Assembly: GCA_946480845.1 (NCBI GenBank)
Contig: CAMLLJ010000081.1
Location: 1-11,600, forward strand
Reading direction: 5' to 3'
Length of the DNA: 11,600 nt
Source of the DNA: an uncultured Gemmatimonadota bacterium
Lineage (GTDB): Bacteria; Gemmatimonadota; Gemmatimonadetes; Gemmatimonadales; GWC2-71-9
Both the position numbers and the translations under genes were made by a program. Under the pieces are notes generated by a model. It saw only the letters and a program-made list of their open reading frames with translations. It did no database searches and had not been told where the DNA came from. Below, in pieces: positions 1 through 6,641 of this stretch; position 1 is the first letter of the stretch, and every line of letters begins with the position of its first letter.

Positions 1-126
1 CGCTCCGCCCCCGCGCGCGCCGAGCCCTCCCGGGCCGCTCCGTCCCACAGCGCCCCGTCTCCGAGCCGGTCTTCCGGCGGTGGGGGCGGCGGTGGTGGAG
101 GCGGGCGCCGCGGCACCGGGCGCTAG
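1..126 (+). CDS. C-terminal tail of an unidentified protein (partial), possibly an RNA-binding protein or RNA helicase
   Basis: The frame beginning at base 1 stays open for 41 codons and stops at TAG (124-126). The residues visible are rich in Arg, Ser, Pro and Ala, then two Ser, a run of ten Gly, and a basic end reading RRGTGR. Most third positions are G or C, which fits coding use in this genome. Such low-complexity basic/Gly tails are common at the end of DEAD-box RNA helicases and other RNA-binding proteins, so that is my best guess, but no catalytic domain lies inside the window and the identity cannot be proven. The strong hairpin 19 bases after the stop supports a real gene ending here, convergent with the minus-strand unit. 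Confidence 0.5.
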   Translation, partial: RSAPARAEPSRAAPSHSAPSPSRSSGGGGGGGGGGRRGTGR

Positions 127-144
127 GCTCACCGGGAAATGCAC

Positions 145-177
145 GAAGGGGCGGCGCCATTGTGGCGCCGCCCCTTC
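145..177. terminator. Strong hairpin, probable shared terminator between convergent units
   Basis: Bases 145-159 pair perfectly with 163-177 (15 bp, about 80% GC) around a three-base TTG loop. The hairpin sits between the TAG stop of the plus-strand partial gene (126) and the TGA stop of the minus-strand DUF442 gene (197). On the minus strand it is followed by GTGCATTTCCC, so there is only a short T stretch; on the plus strand there is none. It is therefore a structural terminator or 3'-end stabiliser serving both directions rather than a textbook intrinsic terminator. Confidence 0.75.
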
Positions 178-196
178 ATGCTTGATGCCCGATTCC

Positions 197-664
197 TCAG
201 CCCGCGCTGTGTCGCCTCGCGTAGTCCAGGCCCCAGTCCATGTACTCCGGGCTCCGGAGCCCCATGCGCATCGCCTGGGTGACGGCCTGCTCCTGGTCCA
301 TCCCGTGATCCAGCATCAGGTGCGCGATCATCGCCCCGCCCACCCGGTTGCCGCTTCCGCAATGGAAGAACACCGGCTTGTCGGCGTTGGCGCGGAGGGT
401 CTCGAGGATCCGCTCCATCTTGTCGTCGCCCGTGGCGCCGGGCGAGATGGGGACGTTCACGTACTCGAGCCCCAGCGCCTTCGCTTCCTTCGGTTCGTCG
501 AAGGGACGGGGCTCCATCGGGTCGCGGATGTCCAGGACTACCGCCCCTCCGGCGCGTTTCAGCTCGGCGAGCTGCGCCGCGGACGGCTGGCCGCCGGTGA
601 CGACATTGGGCAGCGCCTGGCAGGCGTTGGCTACTCCGGATACGGCTTCGAACGGCGTCGGCAT
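197..664 (-). CDS. DUF442-type cysteine phosphatase / sulfurtransferase-like protein
   Basis: A 155-residue soluble protein with the Cys-phosphatase loop HCGSGNR at residues 101-107 (HCxxGxR; C102 nucleophile, R107 anion-binding). Upstream is a GGQPS motif (residues 24-28) and a VVLDIRDP strand (42-49), as in the DUF442/TIGR01244 family related to the phosphatase-like domain of Blh proteins. Family members are annotated as phosphatases or sulfurtransferases; the true substrate is unknown. The start ATG (664-662) has a good ribosome site, GGGGGAA (plus-strand 671-677), six bases upstream and inside the end of the oxidase gene, with only 2 nt between them. It is therefore almost certainly co-transcribed and perhaps translationally coupled to the multicopper oxidase. 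The hairpin at 145-177 follows its stop. The family call is firm; the biochemical role is open. Confidence 0.85.
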   Translation of the reverse strand: MPTPFEAVSGVANACQALPNVVTGGQPSAAQLAELKRAGGAVVLDIRDPMEPRPFDEPKEAKALGLEYVNVPISPGATGDDKMERILETLRANADKPVFFHCGSGNRVGGAMIAHLMLDHGMDQEQAVTQAMRMGLRSPEYMDWGLDYARRHSAG

Positions 665-666
665 GC

Positions 667-2589
667 TCAGTTCCCCCTGGTCGATCCCGGAACATAACCG
701 ATCGCCGCGGGGTGGACCCGAAGCTCCTGCAGGAGGTGCCAGCCGGTGCCCCAGGTGCTGATCTCGAGGCGCAGCGTCCCCGGCGCGGAGGGGGTGAACT
801 CGAAGTCGGCAGTTTCGCCCGGACCGGCCAGCAGCCGCGCGGGGGTCATGCGCCGGAGCGCGGGTGACAGGTCGGCGCCATCCTTCGCCACCGGGAGCCA
901 CTGCGTGATCGCGTTCCCGTCGAACAGCGTAAAGTGCACCCGCCAATCGGATTGGATGTGGATGAACCGGAAGCGATAGGTGCGCCCGGCAACCAGGTCG
1001 ATCGGACCGGGCTCCGACCTGCCGTTCAGCAGGCCGCCATTCGGGAATGGGCTGTCGGCTCCGAGAAGGAAGACGACGTCGGTGGAGGGGTCGAGCGTCT
1101 GGCCCGGCTCGAGCACGATGAGCGCGCCGTACAGGCCCGAGCTGATCTGCGAGTCCTCGTTCGAGTGCGAGTGATAGAGGAACGTGCCCGCCCTGGGTGG
1201 CACGAACTCGGCGACGAAGGAGTCGGCCGGCGCGATCGGCGGCATGATCCGGCCGGGGGTCCCGCTCCACCCCGGGACGCCATCCGGAAAGCTCTCCAGC
1301 TCGATCCCGTGCCAGTGCACACCGGTCTGCTGGCGGAGGCGGTTCACCACCGTGATCGCCACCGGTTCCCCGCGGGTGAGGACGATCGTGGGGCCCACGA
1401 CCGGGAGCGAGTCGGTCGGGACGCTGTCGCGCACCGCCGAGCGCGCGTCCTGCAGCACGAAGCCGAAGCCCGGCAGCGAATCGTAGCGTCCTGGATCCTC
1501 CTGCATCAGCAGCCGGAGCCGCCGGGCCGTGGGTGCAGTCACCGCGGTCTGGGCGCGCTCGCCGGGATCGACGTGGATGCCCAGCACCAGCCCCGACATG
1601 CGATGCCTGCCGTGCTCGCCGTGCGCCGTGTCGGGCGGGGTCATGGCCAGGAAGTGCGAGACGTGAAAGGCGAAGTGGCAGTGGAAGACCCAGTTGCCCT
1701 CCCGCTGGGCCTGCCAGGCGGTGGCCATCGTGCCGCCAGGCAGCATGAGGTGGGTGTTGACGAGCGGCCGTTCGCCGGACGCGATGGCCGAGTCCCGGGC
1801 GCCGTCGCCCAGCGACTCGATGCGGTAGTAGAAGCCGTGCAGGTGCATCGGGTGTGAGCTGTTGGTGGGGTTGATCCACCGCCAGCGGACCGAGTCGCCC
1901 ACGCTGTAGGTGAATCGCTCGGTGTGCGGCCACATCTTCCCGTTGATCACCATCAGCTCTTCATACTGGCGCGCTCCGGGCCCGCTGGAATCGGACAGCG
2001 ACCGGAACCAGAGCCCCATGACGAAGACCCGGTCCGGCGCGCGGGCGCCGGGCGGATCCACGATGAACGCGCCCGACAGCTGGCTGTCCAGCCACTCGCG
2101 GGTGTCGAGGCCGGTGCCGGTGGTCGAGCCCCAGTAGTGATAGGTGCCGGGCGCGCCGGCCTCGAACTGCAGCTCGCGCACCGTTCCGGGGGCGATCACC
2201 AGGCTGTCTCCGCCGCGGCCGGGGCGCGAGTGCATGCCGTGGATCACCAGCACGGAATCGAGCCGGTTCCGGATGAACAGCCGGATCGACGTTCCGGCCG
2301 GCACCCGCACCATCGGACCGGGGATCTGCAGGGCGCCGCCCTCTTCGCCGAAGGCCTGCACGACCTCGCTGGGCCCGCCATCCGCCTCGGGAAACCAGCG
2401 GCCCATGCGTGCCTCGAGGCGCAGGGTCAGCACGCCGCCGGACAGGCGCCCTGCCGGGCGGCGGTTGGCGTTGGCTTCGATGCGTTCGACTTCAGGCGTG
2501 GGTCCCGGGGCGGTCAGGCTCGCGGCAGACAGGCCGCTGGAACCCGGCCACGGCAGGACGCCGAGGGCCGCGAGGGCGAGCAGGTGCAT
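667..2589 (-). CDS. Exported multicopper oxidase, four cupredoxin-like domains with swapped motif order
   Basis: A 640-residue protein from ATG 2589. Copper motifs, in this numbering: HGMH 117-120 and YHYW 150-153 in a weak first domain; HPMHLHG 246-252 and HCHFAFH 303-309, the usual C-terminal motifs (type 1 Cys plus trinuclear ligands); then HWHG 425-428 and YHSHS 472-476, the usual N-terminal motifs; then a last domain with no HCH motif. In canonical laccases HWHG/HSH come first and HPMHLHG/HCH last. It probably oxidises a phenolic, metal or other reductant in the periplasm with O2 reduction. The N-terminus has a hydrophobic stretch (LLALAALGVLPW) that looks like a signal peptide. The start is uncertain: TTG at 2625 is in frame and adds 12 residues including an Arg that would improve the signal peptide, but the predicted transcription start (about 2624) and a GGACGA site six bases before ATG 2589 favour the ATG. 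It is divergent from the NAD synthetase gene. Confidence 0.9.
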   Translation of the reverse strand: MHLLALAALGVLPWPGSSGLSAASLTAPGPTPEVERIEANANRRPAGRLSGGVLTLRLEARMGRWFPEADGGPSEVVQAFGEEGGALQIPGPMVRVPAGTSIRLFIRNRLDSVLVIHGMHSRPGRGGDSLVIAPGTVRELQFEAGAPGTYHYWGSTTGTGLDTREWLDSQLSGAFIVDPPGARAPDRVFVMGLWFRSLSDSSGPGARQYEELMVINGKMWPHTERFTYSVGDSVRWRWINPTNSSHPMHLHGFYYRIESLGDGARDSAIASGERPLVNTHLMLPGGTMATAWQAQREGNWVFHCHFAFHVSHFLAMTPPDTAHGEHGRHRMSGLVLGIHVDPGERAQTAVTAPTARRLRLLMQEDPGRYDSLPGFGFVLQDARSAVRDSVPTDSLPVVGPTIVLTRGEPVAITVVNRLRQQTGVHWHGIELESFPDGVPGWSGTPGRIMPPIAPADSFVAEFVPPRAGTFLYHSHSNEDSQISSGLYGALIVLEPGQTLDPSTDVVFLLGADSPFPNGGLLNGRSEPGPIDLVAGRTYRFRFIHIQSDWRVHFTLFDGNAITQWLPVAKDGADLSPALRRMTPARLLAGPGETADFEFTPSAPGTLRLEISTWGTGWHLLQELRVHPAAIGYVPGSTRGN

Positions 2590-2630
2590 CAGAGGTCGTC
2601 CGGACAGGGAAGGGTGATGGTGCAAGGCAA

Positions 2631-2659
2631 GTAATACGGCGTGCTTATATTGCCGTCAA
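2631..2659 (-). promoter_or_regulatory. Promoter of the multicopper oxidase unit
   Basis: On the minus strand TTGACG (2659 to 2654) is followed after exactly 17 bp by TATTAC (2636 to 2631). These match the sigma-70-type -35 and -10 boxes at 5/6 and 4/6 positions with ideal spacing. The predicted start of transcription is near 2624, leaving a leader of about 35 nt to ATG 2589. The -35 box overlaps the ATG of the divergent NAD synthetase gene. Confidence 0.65.
2646..2658 (+). promoter_or_regulatory. -10 box of the NAD synthetase unit, implying a leaderless mRNA
   Basis: TATATT at 2646-2651 ends seven bases before ATG 2659, so transcription would begin at about 2658. No Shine-Dalgarno sequence precedes the ATG. 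I see no convincing -35 box 16-19 bp upstream. The box lies in the spacer of the opposing oxidase promoter. Confidence 0.5.
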
Positions 2660-4455
2660 TGCTGCAGCTCGCCATCGCGCAGTTCCGGCCCCGCAAGGGC
2701 GCTTATCGCGAGAACCTCGCGCGGCTCGGCGAGATCTTTCGCACGGCCGCCGCCTGGCCGCATCCGCCGGAACTCATCCTTGCCGCCGAGAGTGCGCTCA
2801 CGGGGTACTTCCTGGAGGGCGGGGTGCGCGAAGCGGCGCTCACGGCAGCCCAGCTCTTCGACGACCTCTCGCGCGAGCACGCCGCGAGCGGGGCCCCGCC
2901 GCTGGACATCTGCCTCGGCTTCTACGAGCTGCACGAGAACCGGCTGCACAACTCCGCGCTCTACGCCTCGCTCGGCGGCCCGGACGCCGGGATCCGTCAC
3001 GTGCACCGCAAGGTCTTTCTCCCCACCTACGGCGTCTTCGACGAGGAGCGCTTCGTCGAGCCCGGGCGCTCGGTGGCGGCGTTCGACACCCGCTGGGGCC
3101 GTGCGGCGATCGCCATCTGCGAGGATGCCTGGCATTCGGTGGTGCCGATGCTTGCCGCGCTGGACGGGGCCCAGCTCATCATCGTGCCGAGCGCGAGCCC
3201 CGCGCGGGGCCTCGAGCCCGATGCCGACCAGCAGCGCCCCTCGAGCCTGTCCCGCTGGGAGCGGATCGCGCAGGACATCGCCGGGGAGCATGGCGTGTAC
3301 GTCGCGATCCCGCAGCTGGTGGGCTTCGAGGGCGGCAAGGCGTTCGTCGGCGGGTCGATCGTGGCGGGCCCCCGGGGCGACCTGGTGGTGCGCGGCCCCG
3401 TCTTCGACGACGCGCTGATCCCCGCCGAGCTGCATTTCGAGGAGATCACCCGGGCGCGGGCGGAGATGCCGCTGCTGTCCGACCTGGAGAGCCGGCTGCC
3501 GCACCTGCTTGAGGCGTATGCGGCGGGGCGGAGGGGGGGTGACGGCGGGACGGCGGACCGGCGGGACGGCGGTACTGGCGGATCGGCGGCCCGCCGGTCC
3601 CGCGCGTCCGCCGCCGCGCCGGTCCGCCGGCCCGCCGTGGCACCGCTCTCGATCGAGCCCGCCCTGGCCCGGCGCTGGCTGGTCGAGTTCCTGCGCGACG
3701 AGATCGTGCGGCGGCGCGGGTTTGCGAAGGGCATCGTGGGACTGTCCGGTGGAGTCGACAGTTCGCTCGTGGCGTTCCTTGCGGCCGAGGCGCTGGGGCC
3801 GGAGAACGTGATCGGGGTGCGGATGCCGTACCGGACCTCGTCGCCGGACAGCCTCGAGCACGCGGAGCTCGTTGCGCGGGCAACGGGCATCCGGATGGAC
3901 ACGGTAGACATCACCGGAGGCGTGGACGGCATCGCCGGTGCAATCGGGGGTGAGGTGTCCCCCGGACGGCTCGGCAACATCATGGCGCGGATGCGGATGA
4001 TCACGCTGTTCGACCGCTCCGCCGAGCTTGGCGCGCTGCCGATCGGCACCGGGAACAAGACGGAGCGCCTGCTCGGCTACTTCACCTGGCACGCCGACGA
4101 CTCGCCGCCGGTGAACCCCCTCGGTGACCTTTTCAAGACGCAGGTCTGGGCGCTGGCGCGGCACGTGGGCGTGCCCGAAGTGATCGTCGCGAAGCCGGCG
4201 AGCGCCGACCTCGTCGCGGGCCAGACCGACGAGGGGGACTTCGGCCTCCCCTACGCGCGCGCCGACGAGATCCTGCACCGCATCCTTGGCGGCGAGCGCG
4301 ACAGCGATCTCGTCGCGCACGGCTTTACCGAGGCCGAAGTGGGGCTGGTGCGCAAGCGGCTCGACTCCACCCACTGGAAGCGCCGGCTTCCCACCGTCGC
4401 CATGGTGAGCCAGACCGCGATCGGCGAGTACTACCTTCGCCCCGTGGACTACTAG
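2659..4455 (+). CDS. nadE: Glutamine-dependent NAD+ synthetase
   Basis: A 598-residue cytosolic enzyme that makes NAD+ from deamido-NAD+, ATP and glutamine, the last step of NAD biosynthesis. Residues 1-280 are a carbon-nitrogen hydrolase (glutaminase) domain with the Glu-Lys-Cys triad at E44 (ESALTGY), K118 (HRKVFLPTYG) and C154 (AICEDAW). Residues 330-598 are the synthetase domain with ATP-pyrophosphatase loop SGGVDS (363-368), GTGNKTE (463-469) and the DLVAGQTDEGDFGLPY substrate region (517-532). Between them, about residues 290-327 form a Gly/Arg/Ala-rich linker encoded by a GC-rich repeat. I chose ATG 2659 over in-frame GTG 2641 because conserved sequence (MLQLAIAQ) begins there and the upstream codons overlap the -10 box. 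It is the first gene of a five-gene run. Confidence 0.95.
   Translation: MLQLAIAQFRPRKGAYRENLARLGEIFRTAAAWPHPPELILAAESALTGYFLEGGVREAALTAAQLFDDLSREHAASGAPPLDICLGFYELHENRLHNSALYASLGGPDAGIRHVHRKVFLPTYGVFDEERFVEPGRSVAAFDTRWGRAAIAICEDAWHSVVPMLAALDGAQLIIVPSASPARGLEPDADQQRPSSLSRWERIAQDIAGEHGVYVAIPQLVGFEGGKAFVGGSIVAGPRGDLVVRGPVFDDALIPAELHFEEITRARAEMPLLSDLESRLPHLLEAYAAGRRGGDGGTADRRDGGTGGSAARRSRASAAAPVRRPAVAPLSIEPALARRWLVEFLRDEIVRRRGFAKGIVGLSGGVDSSLVAFLAAEALGPENVIGVRMPYRTSSPDSLEHAELVARATGIRMDTVDITGGVDGIAGAIGGEVSPGRLGNIMARMRMITLFDRSAELGALPIGTGNKTERLLGYFTWHADDSPPVNPLGDLFKTQVWALARHVGVPEVIVAKPASADLVAGQTDEGDFGLPYARADEILHRILGGERDSDLVAHGFTEAEVGLVRKRLDSTHWKRRLPTVAMVSQTAIGEYYLRPVDY
3541..3637. repeat. GC-rich 8-bp minisatellite with inverted halves inside nadE
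   Basis: The left half is a run of 8-9 base units: GACGGCGG, GACGGCGG, ACCGGCGG, GACGGCGG, TACTGGCGG, ATCGGCGG. The right half carries reverse-complement-like units (CCGCCGGT, TCCGCCGG, CCCGCCGT). Perfect inverted matches include GGACCGGCGG (3555-3564) with 3591-3600 and GGCGGACCGGC (3552-3562) with 3618-3628. The frame stays open and encodes the interdomain linker of the NAD synthetase. Confidence 0.75.
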
Positions 4456-4466
4456 CCGGAGAACCG

Positions 4467-4934
4467 ATGGCCACGCCCGAGTCCCGCCCCATGTCGTACT
4501 CGCGTGGCGACATCACCACCTTCGTGATGCCGCACATGCAGAACGTCCTCGGCCACCTCTTCGGCGGCAACCTGATGGCCCTGGTCGACCAGGCGGCGGC
4601 GGTCGCGGCGATCCGGCACGCCGGAGGGCCGGCGGTCACCGCGAGCATCGACCGCGTGGACTTCCGCGAGCCGATCCAGCTCGGCGAGCTGGTCACCTGC
4701 GCGGCCACCGTCGATTTCGTGGGAAACTCCTCGATGGACATCACCGTCGAGGTGTATGCGGAACGCGTGAGCACCGGCGAGCGCCGGCACACGCACACGG
4801 CACACGTCGTCTTCGTCGCGATCGACATGAACGGCAAGCCGAAGCGGGTGCCCCGCCTGGTGCCGGAGACCGATGAGGAACGCGCGCGGTTCGAGCGCGC
4901 GAGGGCGCACCGGGAGCAGTCGAAGCGGCCGTGA
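4467..4934 (+). CDS. Acyl-CoA thioesterase, hotdog fold (YciA/ACOT-like)
   Basis: A 155-residue protein predicted to hydrolyse acyl-CoA to free acid and CoA in the cytosol. The N-terminal signature is clear: N26 in MQNVLGHLFGG (24-34), then LMALVDQAAAVAA (36-48) with D41, matching the NxxGxxFGGxLMxxxDxAAxxAA pattern of YciA/ACOT thioesterases; Asn and Asp are the usual active-site residues. The beta strands of the hotdog follow (TASIDRVDF, VTCAATVDFVG, DITVEVYAER, THTAHVVFVAID), then a charged C-terminal helix. ATG 4467 has GGAGAA at 4458-4463 and lies 11 nt after the NAD synthetase stop. Its TGA overlaps the GTG of the next gene. Substrate chain length cannot be read from the sequence. Confidence 0.9.
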   Translation: MATPESRPMSYSRGDITTFVMPHMQNVLGHLFGGNLMALVDQAAAVAAIRHAGGPAVTASIDRVDFREPIQLGELVTCAATVDFVGNSSMDITVEVYAERVSTGERRHTHTAHVVFVAIDMNGKPKRVPRLVPETDEERARFERARAHREQSKRP

Positions 4935-5740
4935 CCCGGGTCGTCGCGGCGCTGAGCGGGGGCGGGGCGAAGGCGGCGGCGCACGTGGGCGCGGTGCGCG
5001 CGCTCACGGAAGCGGGGCTCGCGCCGTCGCGATATGTAGGGACATCGATGGGGGCCGTGATCGGCGCGGGCTTCTGCGCCGGGCTCTCCCCGGATGAACT
5101 GCTCGCCCGGCTGGTCGAGGCGGGGCAGAAGGGCATCGTGCGGTCGATCTTCGCGCCGCTGGGCGGGCTCTACCTGGCCTCGCTGATGCGGCCGGAGCCG
5201 CTCCGGCGGGCCATCGAATGGCTGCTGCCGGCCTCGAGCTTCGCGGACCTGGCCCTGCCGCTCACCGTCACGGCCACCGATCTCGACAGCGGCGAGCTGG
5301 TGCTCTTCGGCCACGGCGGGCGCGACGTGCCGCTCATCGATGCGCTGATGGCGTCGTCCGCGCTGCCGATGTTCTTCCCCGCGGTGACCATCAACGGGCA
5401 GCGGTACGGCGACGGCGGCCTTCGCGGCGTGGTGCCGCTCGAGACTGCGGCCCAGGGCGAGGTGGACGTGGTGGCAGCGGTGGACATCGGCCCGGGCTTC
5501 GACGAGCTGGGTGCGGCGCCGTCGCCCTATCCTTCCCTGGTGCGGGCGCACAACGATGCAACGGGAATCCTGATGGCGGCGAACTCGGAGCTGCAGCGGC
5601 GGCTCTGGCATACCGACCCGGCGAAGCCGAAACTGATCTACGTTCGCCCGTCGGTCGAGCGCCACGCGACGTTCCGCGTAGATCGCGCCGAGGCGTATGC
5701 CGCGGAGGGATATCGGGCGGCGAAGGAGGCACTGGGATGA
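4931..5740 (+). CDS. Patatin-like phospholipase / acylhydrolase (RssA-like)
   Basis: A 269-residue serine acylhydrolase. It has the glycine-rich oxyanion loop SGGGAKAAAHVG (9-20), nucleophile elbow GTSMG (37-41, S39) and catalytic DGG (161-163, D161), the Ser-Asp dyad of the patatin family in correct order and spacing. There is no signal peptide or membrane segment, so it is probably cytoplasmic like RssA/YchK-type members. The likely reaction is hydrolysis of an acyl ester or phospholipid. The start is GTG 4931, overlapping the thioesterase stop (GTGA), with only a weak upstream purine stretch, suggesting translational coupling. Together with the preceding thioesterase it suggests acyl-chain turnover, which is an inference. 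In the oxyanion loop, Ala stands where many relatives have Gly after the basic residue (usual GGGARG); this is a mild variation. Confidence 0.9.
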   Translation: MTRVVAALSGGGAKAAAHVGAVRALTEAGLAPSRYVGTSMGAVIGAGFCAGLSPDELLARLVEAGQKGIVRSIFAPLGGLYLASLMRPEPLRRAIEWLLPASSFADLALPLTVTATDLDSGELVLFGHGGRDVPLIDALMASSALPMFFPAVTINGQRYGDGGLRGVVPLETAAQGEVDVVAAVDIGPGFDELGAAPSPYPSLVRAHNDATGILMAANSELQRRLWHTDPAKPKLIYVRPSVERHATFRVDRAEAYAAEGYRAAKEALG

Positions 5741-6180
5741 GCGAGGGGAGTGGCATCCGGCTCTTCACGCTCGAGGAGGCGGAGCGCACGCTGCCGCTGG
5801 TGCGCCGTATCGTGCAGGACCTCGTGGCCGCGTATCCCGCCTGGCGGGCCGGTGTCGCGCGGTACGAGACGCTGAGCGCCGAAGCCAGCGCGGCCGGGGG
5901 CGCCGAGCGCGGGGAGACGGCCGAGATGGTGGCCGCCCGCGACGAGGTCACGGCGCACGCCGTGCGTATCGACGGCTACCTCAGGGAGCTCGAGCGCATC
6001 GGCTGCGTCTTCAAGGGATTCGAGGCAGGGCTCGTGGATTTTCGTTCGCTGCGGGAAGACCGCCCGATCTACCTCTGCTGGCATCTGGGCGAGGACCGGA
6101 TCACCCACTGGCACGAGATCGACGGCGGCTTCGACGGCCGCCAGCCGATCGACGGCGCCGTACTCACGGAGACGCGATGA
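5737..6180 (+). CDS. DUF2203 family protein
   Basis: A 147-residue soluble protein of unknown function. Its N-terminus (LFTLEEAERTLPLVRRIV, 9-26) and C-terminal block (GLVDFRSLREDRPIYLCWHLGE, 98-119, then RITHWHEIDGGFDGRQPI) match what I know of the DUF2203 family. The middle (about 27-90) is helical and charged, probably a coiled-coil hairpin. ATG 5737 overlaps the patatin stop (ATGA) and has a strong GGAGG (5725-5729) seven bases upstream. A C90 and the W115/H116, H124, H126 cluster could bind a metal, but no established role is known to me. Confidence 0.85.
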   Translation: MSEGSGIRLFTLEEAERTLPLVRRIVQDLVAAYPAWRAGVARYETLSAEASAAGGAERGETAEMVAARDEVTAHAVRIDGYLRELERIGCVFKGFEAGLVDFRSLREDRPIYLCWHLGEDRITHWHEIDGGFDGRQPIDGAVLTETR

Positions 6181-6638
6181 CCCGAATCTGGTTCCTGGTC
6201 CACTTCATCGGTTTCGTGGCGTGGCTCGGCGGCGGGTTCGCGGCGATGGTGGTGAGCCTGGCGGCGCGGGACGCCCAGCGCTCCGCCCTCGTCTCGATCG
6301 CCGCGGCGCAGGCCGCGCTGCACAAACGGCTGCTGGCGCCGGGCGCGCTGCTCGTCGTGGTCTCCGGCCTCGTGCTCACCATCCGCTTCATGGGCGCCAT
6401 GACCACGGCGATGAGTCCCTGGCTCATGGCGATGCAGGGCGCCGGCCTCCTTGGCGCGCTCATCACCCTGCTGGTCGGGCTCCCGACCGCGTCACGCCTG
6501 GCCCGGATCGATCCCGAGGGCCAGCACGCCGCCTACTTCGACGAGCTGCGCGCGCGGCTCCGGATCGGCGGGGCGGTATCGGGCGTTCTGGCGCTCTTCG
6601 CGCTCGTGGCCGGCGTCATCTACCGTACGGGAGGCTGA
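6177..6638 (+). CDS. Small four-helix integral membrane protein (CopD/DUF2269-like)
   Basis: A 153-residue protein with four predicted membrane helices at about residues 4-26, 53-70, 81-103 and 130-149. Helix 1 carries H9 in FLVHFIGFVAWLGGG, and H49 lies just before helix 2. This layout resembles the DUF2269/CopD-like group, in which conserved histidines may bind heme or metal; that part is inference. ATG 6177 overlaps the DUF2203 stop and has GGAGA at 6168-6172, so it is the last gene of the five-gene run. It ends only 3 bp from the convergent mutY stop, with no hairpin between, so the transcripts probably overlap at their 3' ends. Confidence 0.75.
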   Translation: MTRIWFLVHFIGFVAWLGGGFAAMVVSLAARDAQRSALVSIAAAQAALHKRLLAPGALLVVVSGLVLTIRFMGAMTTAMSPWLMAMQGAGLLGALITLLVGLPTASRLARIDPEGQHAAYFDELRARLRIGGAVSGVLALFALVAGVIYRTGG

Positions 6639-6641
6639 GGG

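Noticed and set aside
81..120. Poly-Gly coding GC-rich stretch as a dispersed repeat
   Set aside because: It is read in frame as a Gly tail ending at a stop and shows no inverted or regular unit structure beyond GGN codons.
145..177. Small RNA or attachment site at the perfect hairpin
   Set aside because: Its place between two convergent stop codons is fully explained by a shared transcription end; no promoter points into it.
197..1933. Long minus-strand open frame spanning the DUF442 gene and part of the oxidase
   Set aside because: Only its last 155 codons (from 664) match a family; upstream it is an out-of-frame, Arg/Ala/His-rich shadow of the oxidase gene.
2641..2658. GTG 2641 as the start of NAD synthetase
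   Set aside because: The six extra codons overlap the TATATT box and precede the conserved N-terminus; ATG 2659 fits better.
3541..3637. CRISPR array
   Set aside because: The units are 8-9 bases, contiguous and without spacers, inside a conserved coding gene.
2656..4374. A 572-codon minus-strand open frame opposite nadE
   Set aside because: Arg/His/Gly-rich composition without any recognisable domain; it is the antisense of a gene with complete catalytic motifs, and long antisense frames are expected at this GC content.
4325..5665. A 446-codon minus-strand open frame opposite the thioesterase and patatin genes
   Set aside because: No family sequence, and the plus-strand genes with intact active sites occupy the same DNA.
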